From Euglena gracilis (Eukaryota > Euglenida > Euglenophyceae > Euglenales), in assembly GCA_039621445.1 (NCBI GenBank), contig CP154956.1:52996806-53060805 (forward strand): a stretch of 64,000 nucleotides of DNA, read 5' to 3'. Of this stretch, positions 19,684-28,648 are shown one piece after another. The position numbers and the translations under genes were made by a program. The notes beneath the pieces were generated by a model. The model worked only from the letters and a program-made list of their open reading frames with translations, was not told the origin of the DNA and did no database searches. Position 1 is the first letter of the stretch. Each line of letters opens with the position of its first letter.

Positions 19684-19858
19684 TGCCTGGTGCTTATGGG
19701 AGGGGGATGTGGGAGACTCAAAATCTCCTCCCACCTGCACTGCTGCCAGCCTTTTCTTTGTAACAGGATTTAAATTTCGTCACCAACAAAACTGATTTTT
19801 CGCTGGGTTCTGGCTGGATCAGCCCCCCTTTGGAGGGCCAGCGACATCCAACAGATAA

Positions 19859-20161
19859 TTAATCTCTTTCTGAGATCTGTAAAAGACATTTCAGAGAGGG
19901 GTTCCAAACAGTGAGTAATTTAACTGCCAAAGATTCGTTTCCTGCATCACTGTATCTTTGAAAAAGAATATCAAAGATGGCCCCAGCCATCTTGTGGACT
20001 GTGCAGTCCTGAAGGGGCACCCCTTTGTGCATTAACAGGCCAGCCAACTTCCTGAATGCTGAGTGGTATATTTTGACATTGGCCAATTTTTTTATGTAAG
20101 TGTCGACATTGGACATCGAAACTTCCTTGGATTGCAATATTTGCGTGATATAATCAAGCAC
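19859..20161 (-). pseudogene. Tyrosine recombinase N-terminal domain, element 4
   Basis: Reads IKKLANVKIYHSAFRKLAGL and later LKLLTVWNPSL, aligning with NPSLKRYQSAFTLLWVILEK and the following SAM-like helices of elements 1-3. The frame stops at 19859. The region beyond lacks Arg, HxxR or Tyr boxes, so the catalytic domain is gone. Confidence 0.6.
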
Positions 20162-20162
20162 G

Positions 20163-20378
20163 TTAAATTCCCCTCAGCAGTTGCTGAATGACCCCATTGG
20201 TGGGGGGGGTTACAAGCAAGGTTTTGCTGCCTGGCTGTCTGATTGACATTAATTGGCGGCACCATGATGTCGAATCCCAGTGGGGCACGATTAACAGAGA
20301 AAGCAGGTCTGGGTTTAACATTAGTCTTTGGACACACTGTGGGATGACGTTCCAGAGGGTCCAGGGGGGGTTTTGCAT
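20163..20378 (-). pseudogene. Methyltransferase-like domain, element 4
   Basis: Contains QNPPWTLWNVIPQ and LLSLLIVPHWDSTSW, aligned with ANPPWSIIQKFLPR and VLMVTPFWDSATWW of element 1. NPPW is intact despite strong divergence elsewhere. The alternative phase over the same bases (20092-20397) also keeps recombinase-frame words (AKPPL, PLGFDIMVPPIN), as in elements 1-3. Confidence 0.6.
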
Positions 20379-20581
20379 AAACTGGGAGAAGACCCACCTA
20401 ATCTGCCTTCAGTGCACCCACCACAAAGCTCCTTTGTGAGTGTAACAACAAACGAACTTTGGCATTTTATGTTGCTTGGTGAGCAAGACGGGTCCACTTC
20501 TGGGGTTATATATTTCCTGAAAAATCTTAGAATTTTGTTGGAAACGTCCAAATTTAAAATATAATCCCCTGGGTCCTTCTC

Positions 20582-21046
20582 TTACCTTGTCAGGAAATAT
20601 GCCAATTGCTCCTGGGTGGGAACCCCAACCACTTGTAAACTGATTTGCTCTTCTTGGCAAGGGTAAAAGAGGGGTTTTAAGATAGCATTTAGATATGGCG
20701 TTTTGCCTCCTAACTTTGTGAAGTAACTTAAAGTCACCTGGCTGTCCACATGAAGCATTGTGGTTTCCTTTGGTTCTGCGAAAAACTTCACAGTTTCCAC
20801 TGCAGACTTCAAATCTTTTTCACGGATGTGAAGAACACAGTCTCTCCAAAAGTCCTGCGCATTTTGTCCTGAATCTTTGTCCAGCCCCCCACCCCACCCC
20901 ATTGCCAGGTGCTGCTGTCTGAAAACTATTCCCGAGGGGCCTTGGATGGAAGTGCTCTGCCTACACCTGGCTGTATTTTTTTTTCCAGTTCCACAATTTG
21001 ATCCTTGACCCCCTATGGAAATGTTAGGGTGTGGTACCAACCACAC
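20582..21046 (-). pseudogene. RNase H, element 4 (active site changed)
   Basis: Aligned from the GWGGGLDKDSG region through VLHIREKDLKSAVETV, LHVDSQVTLSYF and QLAYFLTR. Compared with element 1, the first Asp (HSDSS) is not conserved, Glu of KEL is Asp, Asp of SVDNQ is kept, and the last Asp of ADPISR is lost. Catalysis is very unlikely. Confidence 0.7.
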
Positions 21047-21241
21047 TTGGTGTGCACTTCCACCATTTTTGCAAGTTGATCTGTCAAAATTCTGAGAAAC
21101 GGCATTGAAACCAAATTGCTTCTGACTTGTCCCACAATGGAACTGAGTTTTCTGCAGTGCATTTTTTTTCTGTGATCACTTGCCCCAGCTGCTTTCTTAA
21201 GGACTTCAGTTTCTCATTTGTAACTTCCAATTGTCCCCTTT

Positions 21242-21691
21242 TTAGATTGGTCCAATGTCCCAATATCTTATTACGTGTGTCGGTTCCAGGCATGACTTGA
21301 AGAATTTTAGTTCGAACACCAGTAAGATATCATTTTTCATGTATGCCAAATGCTGGGCTGCTGTCTTTTTTTCGTTGGGGTCCAACAGTAAAATACAGTC
21401 CAGGTAGATAAAAATTACCTTTCCTTTCTTTCTCAGTTTTATTTCCAGGACCCTCATGAGGGTCATAAAATTTTGTGGCAGGCTGCTGATTCCGAAGCAT
21501 GCAGCCTGAAACTGCTTGGTTTCCCCCCACACTTGCATGCAAACATGATTTTCCAAACTGCGGTGAAGATTTAGATGAAAATAGGCATACTTGAAGTCAA
21601 TTTTTCCATAAAACCAACTTTTTATTAAATATGAAAAGATGTTTCCCATGTGCTCTAATCTGAATTTTTTGGGGGCTGAAGTGGTCTGCAA
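21242..21691 (-). pseudogene. Reverse transcriptase palm, element 4
   Basis: Motif A is KIDFKYAYFHLNL, motif B QAACFGISSLPQNF, and motif C reads YLDC (about 21396-21407) where the family has YLDD, so one metal-binding Asp is lost. The preceding LEHMGNIFSYLIKS matches LDHIQHIFPVLEKG. The upstream KWRMISDCRE segment is not in frame. Confidence 0.75.
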
Positions 21692-22503
21692 TTGGTCTTT
21701 ATTTTGTCCCCGCCCCTTTGGAAATGATGAAATACGTCACAAAAGGTTCTGCCACCCCTGGTGTGATTTGCCGTGTTGATCCCGAACATTAATATTCCTC
21801 AGAATTCGTTGATCAGACATTATTCCTTGTGTGAATTTGAACGGAGTTTTTGGTGACATCTGAGGGGGGAGGGCAGATCTGCCATGGCCCCCGTTATGAT
21901 GTGCATTACCTCCTTGCAGGATCCTGCCTTCACCCTGGGGGATGCTGGCTTGGAGGGCCATGTACGGGGGCACCCTTCGATGTAAATTGTCTGGGGATTG
22001 CACAGGCCCAATCACCACTGGGGTGTTTTACCTGGCTGCTCCATTACTAGGGACACTCATGGCCCTGTATAGGGCTTCCCAAAGACATGCTTTCCCCCTG
22101 CTTTTCAATGGTTGTGGAAAGCTTGTTTTTTTCTGCAGTGGGAAGGTACATATAAAGCTGGGCAGCCTGGGCTGATTACCTTCTGGTGGGGGCCCTTTCT
22201 GAGCCAATCTTGGGCTTCCCCCCAAGGGCTGATGTTGTGTGGCTGGACTTGAACGTAGTGGACTCCACTGACCTTCAGGTCCACCTGGCTTCCAAGGGAT
22301 GACTCACAAGAACTTCTCTTGTGTCCTCTCTATCTCCCCTGAGGTTCCCTTGAGCTTCCTTGGGTAATTCCTTTGAGGGATTTGGTGCCAGTTGTCTTGG
22401 CATTGGCTGATTGCCTCTGGAGGGGTTCTATTTTTGAGGGTTCTGGGGGGAACGTTGCACACACCTTTCCCCACTGGGAGTTCCCAGGCTGGGATGTTGG
22501 TTT

Positions 22504-23067
22504 CTATGACCTTGAAACTGGGCACCATGCCGCATAGAATGACGACTGCCATAGCTTTGAAGTTGGGCCCCCATCCTTGTTAAGTGGTGGGTTCCATGGA
22601 CTTGAAGTTGAGCACTTTTGAATGATGGCTGTCATAGCCATGTTGAAGAGGGTCACCTGATCCTGACTTGAAACCCTTGGATGTGTGATGATTCCCCTGC
22701 CACGATGGTGGGGATGTGAAAAGGGGGGGGTAGTCTGCCAGACCTTTCCTTCTAAGTCCAATGGACAGTGCCTCCAGGTGTGTCTTGGTGGATAATTGTG
22801 ATGTGCCCCCATGACCCAATGAGCATTGTCCGTAGTGGCTGTGAGCTGCCTGCTTTTCTGTCTCCTCGCTCTGGCCGAGTGTTCGAGGTCCATGGCCGTC
22901 ACAGAAGCCTTATTGATAATGGGAAATGTCTGATGATCTGGGTGGCAGGAGGGTTGCGACGGCCACGGACTGACGTTCTGCCCCGGCATTATCATGTTCT
23001 CCAGCGGCTGCAGCTCCTCCCCCATTTCCAGCTTCTGCTGTCTGCCTGAACTTTCTTGAGGTGCCAC
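22504..23067 (-). pseudogene. gag-like ORF, element 4
   Basis: Position and composition (Gln/His/Pro/Ser-rich, little structure) match gag. Words such as SVTAMDLEHSARARRQKSRQ resemble VTATDFGRQWSEKPEGHKSQ, which in element 1 is the out-of-phase frame. The similarity is therefore really at nucleotide level and the correct frame here is uncertain. It lies just inside the 5' terminal repeat at 23209-23335. Confidence 0.4.
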
Positions 23068-23339
23068 TTGACAACTTTATATTTTTTCCCAACACATCCT
23101 TTGTTGAGGTCCGTTGAATACTTGTTTAATATTTGACTGTCTTCGTCTTCGGTTGATGAACGAACTCGTTGAGTTGAAAGTCTTTCTCCTTGAAGTCTAA
23201 GGGCAGAATTAGGAGTCAGGGAACTCCATCAAAAAAAAAGCAGTAAGAAGCACCTCCAGCGCGCGCACAAAAACACCAGAGCAGAACAGCCGGCAAGGAA
23301 AGCGGGAACTCACCATCTCGCAGTGAGGAGCCGAACTGG

Positions 23340-23735
23340 TCAGAACATATTAATGCATCACCAATTATTATGAACAGTCATATGATTTGTTTAATTTGAC
23401 CTAAAATATTTATTGATTTGATGATAACACAAACATGAATATGCATTAAATGAACATAATGGTAATATGAATGATATAAAGATAATTGCATAGCACTCTT
23501 CATTTAAAATATAATATCATACGTGCATAGGCCAAGTGTTCTTGCAGATTTTGACCAGTCACACCTTGTGTATAAATATATTATAAAAGTACCCATATTC
23601 TGTGACGTAATACATAATAACCATTATGCAATGTATAAAATTGGCCCTTTAAGACAAATAGTTTTTCAATTGGCAAGTTGAAGGAGGCTCATCTTTTATT
23701 AAAGAGTTGGTGGTCAAGGTGCGTTGTAAAAGGCC
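23340..23735. other. AT-rich stretch, no gene seen
   Basis: High A+T with many short direct words (ATTATGAA, TATAAA). No ORF, tandem array or element terminus recognised. Confidence 0.5.
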
Positions 23736-23737
23736 CT

Positions 23738-24310
23738 GTCCCACCTAATTTTAGTGCACAATCAGGGCTCACAAGGGCACAATCCAAAGTGTTTTCAGAA
23801 CTGCAAAAAGGTGGCCACAGTGCATTTGCGTCAAGCTAATAGTGCATTTGCTGTTACATATGAGGATTAACAAAGTGTAATTTTTTTCCGTGGTTCTGTC
23901 TGGGAAATACCTTATTTAACATGTTGCATCCTCTGGCACACCCACAGAAGTTGCCCATGCTGTGCCTAGCCTTCAAAGATAAATTGGCAAATCACCTCCA
24001 GAACAATTTGTTTCATGGAAAAGCAAAATGGAAAGACAAGAATTATCTTTCTGTCTTATTCTTCCGAGGACACACAAAGGAGATCAGAAGCGCTTAGGTC
24101 ACAAAATGATGTACCGGTCACATGGGGGGGGTGCACGTCTCCACCTCGGAGCCACATCGTCAGCCTACTCAGTCGAGGCGGAACTAAGTGGCACCTTTTA
24201 ATACAATGCAAAAAAAAAAAACTTAAGAGAACATCACGGGCATCCAAAGCATGACCTCACAAGGCCTTTGTGCTTCGCCTTCGGTGGTCGGTTTTCTTCA
24301 AGGGAGAGAG
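23738..24310 (+). pseudogene. 3' remnant of a DIRS-like element
   Basis: 23738-23790 (CACCTAATTTTAGTGCACAA, GGCTCACAAGGGCACAA) matches the recombinase tail of elements 1-3 on the plus strand. 24120-24310 matches their 3' region: CACCTCGGAGCCACATCGTC, GAGGCGGAACTAAGTGG at the repeat with the stop-codon site, then CCTTTGTGCTTCGCCTTCGG as the inverted arm. The segment between is unrecognised, so this is a rearranged or internally replaced copy. Confidence 0.55.
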
Positions 24311-24424
24311 GGAGCACGGGATTGGTGTGCTTTTCCCAAGAGAATTTGGCTGTGGCGCAGCGTAGCGCTGACACACCAAAAAGTTCATCGCAGGCTACTC
24401 AGCCCAAGCAACACAAAACAGGAC

Positions 24425-24790
24425 GATGAGCTCCGCACTGCGAGATGGTGTGTTCCTGATTTTTGCCGGCTGTTCTGATATTTGTGCGTTGTGCGTGCGC
24501 CGGGAAGATTTCTACTGCCTTTTGATGCTGTAGTTGGCTTGTCCCTAATTCTGCTCTTCCACGTCAAGGAAAAACGCCGACCTTGTTAAAAGTTCAAGCT
24601 TCAGCGAGAGTTCGTCGTATTTTCACAAAAAAAATTTGAAAACTCTCACGCTGCACAGGCAAATATCAAGAAATTTAAAGGAGGACAGCCAAGGCTTGGG
24701 AATGTGGAGGAATAGCAGGAGCTGAAGAACGTGACAGGGCAGGAGCTGAGCGTCAAGCTGTGGCCGTCGCCATCCACATCTACCCAGGAT
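24425..24790 (+). repeat. 5' terminal repeat and gag leader of a lineage-B element
   Basis: CTCCGCACTGCGAGATGGTG, TTTGCCGGCTGTTCTGATAT and CCCTAATTCTGC are the reverse complement of the element 4 terminal repeat at 23209-23335. They are followed by a G/A-rich leader (GAGCTGAAGAACGTGACAGG, GTGGCCGTCGCCATCCAC) resembling the gag start of element 2. Together with element 4 this forms an inverted pair about 1.1 kb apart. The element body is not present downstream. Confidence 0.55.
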
Positions 24791-24802
24791 TTTTTTCAGT
24801 CT

Positions 24803-25032
24803 TAACAATTAAACCCCCACCCAAAAAAACCCCCCAAATAACACCCCCCCAATAACACCCCCCCCTCGGGGCCGATTTCGAGCGCCCAAATAACACCCCC
24901 CCTGCTTTCCTTTGATTTCCATGTAAAAATAGCACGCCCCTCCCAATAACACACACCCCCGGGGGCCCCAGTTCGGGTGCCCAAGTAACACACCGGGGGG
25001 GTGTTATTTGGCGGGGGGTTAATTGTCGGCCA
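24803..25032. mobile_element. Short inverted-repeat element with C/G runs
   Basis: The left end AACAATTAAACCCCCACCC and right end GGCGGGGGGTTAATTGTC are inverted copies. Internal words CAAATAACACCCCCC (left, three copies) and GGTGTTATTTGG (right) extend the inverted repeat. It is about 230 bp and non-coding, sitting next to the recombinase remnant at 25130. Target duplication not resolved. Confidence 0.6.
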
Positions 25033-25129
25033 TGGTCCTTGGACGGTTGTAGCAAGTCAAGGAGACAAAAAGCATCTGCCTTTTCTTGCCGGCGATTTTT
25101 GCTTGCTTTCCTTGTCTCGTGTCTTATCC

Positions 25130-25575
25130 TTACTGCTTTTCGTCGTCGGCAATTAGCCTGATCGGTGAACTGGAACCTGGCGGTCTCCCCCTTGGTTGAC
25201 ACCATTTTTTTGGCGGGGTGGCCATCTTGCCCTTTTTTTCTGAGGTTAGATCCCTCCCTCCCTGGTCAAGGTTTTTGCTGGGACTGCTGGATCCTCCTTG
25301 CTCTAAACTTTGGCCCGACTGGACTTTGTGGACAACAAAACCATTGCAACCAACATTTTTTGCCAACGTATCTCCATGGGCTGATGCTGCACCTAATCTG
25401 AGGAAATGTTTTAAAGCCGTTGTGTTTTTATAATCCACTAAATCACACGCCATTTCTGTGGACAACCCCAAAGATATACAAATATGCACTGCAGCATCCC
25501 TAGTGCCGTGCTATCCAAAAAAAACCTGGAGACCCAAATCCTGTTTGCTAGTTTTTTTTAGTAATCCAGCAGAAA
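25130..25575 (-). pseudogene. Tyrosine recombinase C-terminus, lineage C
   Basis: On the minus strand from about 25575: LGLQVFFG, a stop codon, then HGTRDAAVHICISLGLSTEM and LKHFLRLGAA. These align with PQVWGAHSTRGAGVGLLKKL and THYQRLGAQG. HxxR is kept (HGTR), but the nucleophile position is Phe (HFLRLG, codon 25403-25405) and a stop precedes the His. A Ser/Pro/Lys-rich tail follows to 25130, as in elements 1-3. A third, very divergent recombinase lineage. Confidence 0.6.
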
Positions 25576-25589
25576 TTGTTGTATTTCAG

Positions 25590-27200
25590 TGGTGTACGAG
25601 GATGATGTAAAGACAATAACATTTCACCACCATGCATGCAATGAGAAGCTGCCAAAGCCACCAACCTACAAATAAAGATGAAGGGCACACATTCCTGCTT
25701 GCATTCGGCCCTTTCTTTTCAGGTTGGTGAAGATATCTCTCCCCGCCTTCTATTTGCTTCTCTGCAAACACTGTTGACATATTGACCTGCAAAATTAAAA
25801 CACACGTAGACACGTTCTGTGTTGACATGTGTCATCATCCCAGACGGGGACAAATCAGGCATCTCAGGTGGAATTTTCGTTTGTGTTTTGCTGGTCCCTT
25901 TTGTCACGGGACAGTTTTTCCAGTGAGAAACTTTACCCCCGGACAAGGACACGTCTTGGGGAATCGGCACAGATTTTGGAATTTTTCAGTCCAGTTTCAT
26001 TGTGGTTTTCGAGTGTGGCAGCCCAGAAGTCCTGTGGCAGGTTTTATCTGTTTTTTTTCTGCCAAATCCTGAGGTATGGGGGAGACCTCTAACGGACCAC
26101 TCGTAACCAAAAGTTTTTTGGAAAGCGCGCAAAGAGTGGTTCCAAGGGTGGGGCTAGACCCAGGAACCCCTGTGGCCACCCATCTAAGGGCTCAGGAAAC
26201 AACTTTTTTTTAGGTTCAGTGGGGACCACGTGGATTAACCCCAGGAGGGAAAGACACCCCTGAGGAAAGTTCATCTTTGGGCCCATCAGTGGCATCATCA
26301 TCATTCGGTTTCAGTTTTTCAATGAAAAATATGTTGATCTGTGGGCAACACCAGCTGCGGCATTTTTTCGGCTCTGGAGTTTGCTTGAGGGAGAAAAACT
26401 CAGAAGTGGGGGACGCCTCACAATGCAAAACTCCCAATGGTAAATTTTACAGTTTGAGGCTTGTTTGAGCAGTTTTCGTGTGACCCATTTGATGGATCAA
26501 AGATCAGTTTTTTAAAGTGCCGTTTTGGTTCGGAGTTCAGTGGCATTTTCAGGTTCGGTTCAATCAGAAAAATCAGAAATCTGCCTTCCATATGCCAGTG
26601 GTGAATTTTGTGCGTGTGTGTTCCTTTGTCTTGCTGGTTTTGCAATCAAGTAAGAGATCAAGCACCAAAATAGAATCAACACAAGAGATTTTGAGAATTT
26701 CAAGTTCGATGACTTGTTCAAGGTTATTGACTGAGACTGGAACAATGATGATTGCAGTGAATTACATCGAGATCTGTGGCAGACATCATCGACACAAACA
26801 AGTGTGGAGGTATCATTATCACTGTGAATTATGCTCTGTATTTTAAGCGCTGGCAGTGGAAGTTTAAGCTGGCCCTTGGACGTCGGCCTGAAGCATGGCG
26901 AGGACCAAGAATCATCAACTGTTGGCTGGTCTCCAACGTGCCAGAAACACAGGTTTCAGGTTCGAGTTGTTAAAAGCTGTGCTTTGGATTTGATTTCTTT
27001 GAGTTCGGAGGTTAGAGCCATTTTTTCTCCCCTCCTCGTGCAGCTGGGAGGGGGGGGGGTGTCGAGCCCTGGTTTTTGTTGGCGTGAGGATCAAAATCAG
27101 TTTTGGCTTTACGGTTGGAATTTTTGACTCAAAATTGGATGCCCTATGAGACGTTTGGATGGGGATGGGATTGCATCAATTTGTGACCGCGCCTGTTTTT
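25590..27200. other. Unassigned; probably eroded element sequence
   Basis: No motif-bearing ORF. Minus-strand words near 25640-25690 (CPSSLFVGWWLWQLLIA) may continue the lineage C recombinase upstream (compare SPFHLMMSYVAATRSF). The rest, including 26500-27130, shows only short frames interrupted by stops on both strands. Confidence 0.35.
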
Positions 27201-27205
27201 GGTCA

Positions 27206-27500
27206 TGTCGAAGGGCAAATTAGGAATCAGCCAACTCCGGCGAAAAAGGCACTAAGCTGGGACTCCTAACCCAACGCAGCAAACAATCAAAACAACACCG
27301 CCGGCGAGCAAGGCATGGCCTCACAAGGGCAAAGTGCGGAGCCCGAGGTGTCGAGCTTCGCCCTCGGTGTCCCTCCCATCCCTCTCTGTGTTCCGTGGGG
27401 GAGTGCGATAGTTGGGATGGGGGGAATCGTACTCCCTCGAGGAAAACCGAAAAGGGAGGAAGGGACACCGAGGGCGAAGCACAAAGACCTTGTGGGGCCA
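27206..27500 (-). repeat. Compound 3' terminus of element 3
   Basis: From the outside inward on the plus strand: a full terminal repeat (27206-27351), then GCTTCGCCCTCGGTGTCCCT followed by a diverged module to about 27412, then GTACTCCCTCGAGGAAAACC with the standard inverted module (27429-27495), then the inverted terminal repeat. Elements 1 and 2 have only the inner two parts. It may be a solo repeat of a second element abutting element 3, or an extra repeat made during replication. Confidence 0.7.
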
Positions 27501-27559
27501 TGCCTTGCTCGCCGGCAGTGTTGTGTGATTGTTCGTTGCGTTGGGTTAGGAGTCCCCGC

Positions 27560-28648
27560 TTAGTGCCGCCTCGCCGGAGTTGGCTGACGATGCTGCTCCG
27601 ACTTGGCGACGTGGCTTCTTCCCTCTGGGGGGGGTCCCCCCCCCTCTTCCCCCCTGGCCCCCATTTTCTGACCGAGGGTTCTTGAACACAAATTTTCTTT
27701 TACAGGTGGGGGGTCGGGCTCACAAGGTCTTTGTGCTTCGCCCTCGGTGTCCCTTCCTCCCTTTCCGGTTTTCCTCGAGGGAGTACGAGACACCTCGGGC
27801 TTTGCACGTTGCCCTTGTGAGGCCTGATTGTGCACTGAAATTAGGGGGGCCAGGGCATTTTCCAGGGCACCTTGGGCACCAAGTCTTTGATAATGGGCTG
27901 TAAAAGCCTCCACCCCCTTCCACTCACCAATTTCACAAACTTCTTGGGCAGAAAGGCCCAATTTTTTGAGTAAACCAACCCCTGCCCCTCTGGTGGAGTG
28001 AGCCCCCCACACCTGGGGGGGCACCCCATGCTTGGCCAAAAATGCTTTTGGGACGCAGGCAATGGTATCTGCACCTATGGCCCCGAAGGGGGGTTTTAAT
28101 GAAATCAGAAGGGGGCCCCCGGGTCTCACGAACGAACGTGCTGCAGCAACGTAACACATCATTAAATGAAACGGGCTTATTTGGGGGCACTGGGGTATGG
28201 ACACAACCCTTTCCCACTTGTGGAATTTCTGGCCCTTACGTTTTATCTTGATGTAGGGTGCCCTACCCAACACACTGGTGGTTTGCTTGACTTGTGCCAA
28301 GTCCGAGGATCGGTATAAACAGAGGATTCGTGAGCAAAAAATAAGTTGTGTAAGCAATGTGCAAATATCAGTGGGCACAGGGGCCTGAGCCAGCCCCAGG
28401 AGAATTGGGAGGGGGTCACAAAATGCATCGTATTTCTCCAAATTTTGGTTCCAGAGCTTCTTGTAAGGGGTCAACATGGTGTGGAATCTCAGCCCACCAA
28501 ACCCAGGAATCAAAAGCATAGCACTGTATGCATTACGGGCTTGGGCCTTGGAAAATTGAAACAGTTGAATTAAAGCGTCAGCCACCTGGTCTGTGGTGGC
28601 TTCGGGGGGGGGGGAGGGGGCACCTCCATTTTCTCCAAAATAACCCAC
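27560..28648 (-). CDS. Tyrosine recombinase catalytic domain, element 3
   Basis: 362 codons with R113 (LYRSSDL), H217 and R220 (HSTRGAG), W243 (GEW) and Y253 (AHYQRLG): a complete R-HxxR-W-Y set for cutting and rejoining DNA. The N-terminal SAM-like part is in another phase (end of the 28570-29778 frame) because of a G/C run at about 28604-28620, so the protein would be split as assembled. The tail is basic and Gly-rich. The ORF ends in PARRH followed by TAA inside the terminal repeat, the same stop site as one frame of element 2. The tail-coding sequence recurs inverted at 27429-27495. Confidence 0.85.
   Translation of the reverse strand: MGYFGENGGAPSPPPEATTDQVADALIQLFQFSKAQARNAYSAMLLIPGFGGLRFHTMLTPYKKLWNQNLEKYDAFCDPLPILLGLAQAPVPTDICTLLTQLIFCSRILCLYRSSDLAQVKQTTSVLGRAPYIKIKRKGQKFHKWERVVSIPQCPQISPFHLMMCYVAAARSFVRPGGPLLISLKPPFGAIGADTIACVPKAFLAKHGVPPQVWGAHSTRGAGVGLLKKLGLSAQEVCEIGEWKGVEAFTAHYQRLGAQGALENALAPLISVHNQASQGQRAKPEVSRTPSRKTGKGGRDTEGEAQRPCEPDPPPVKENLCSRTLGQKMGARGEEGGGPPPEGRSHVAKSEQHRQPTPARRH

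Larger units (their letters stand above)
19300..23335 (-). mobile_element. Divergent DIRS-like retrotransposon, element 4 (decayed)
   Basis: On the minus strand: a 5' terminal repeat (23209-23335; GGGCAGAATTAGGAGTCAGG to CACCATCTCGCAGTGAGGAG), gag-like, RT, RNase H, methyltransferase-like and N-terminal recombinase fragments in the same order as elements 1-3, then a 3' hairpin (19350-19683). Identity to elements 1-3 is visible only at protein level and in scattered nucleotide blocks, so it is a separate, older lineage. The recombinase catalytic half is missing and several active-site residues are changed. Confidence 0.8.
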
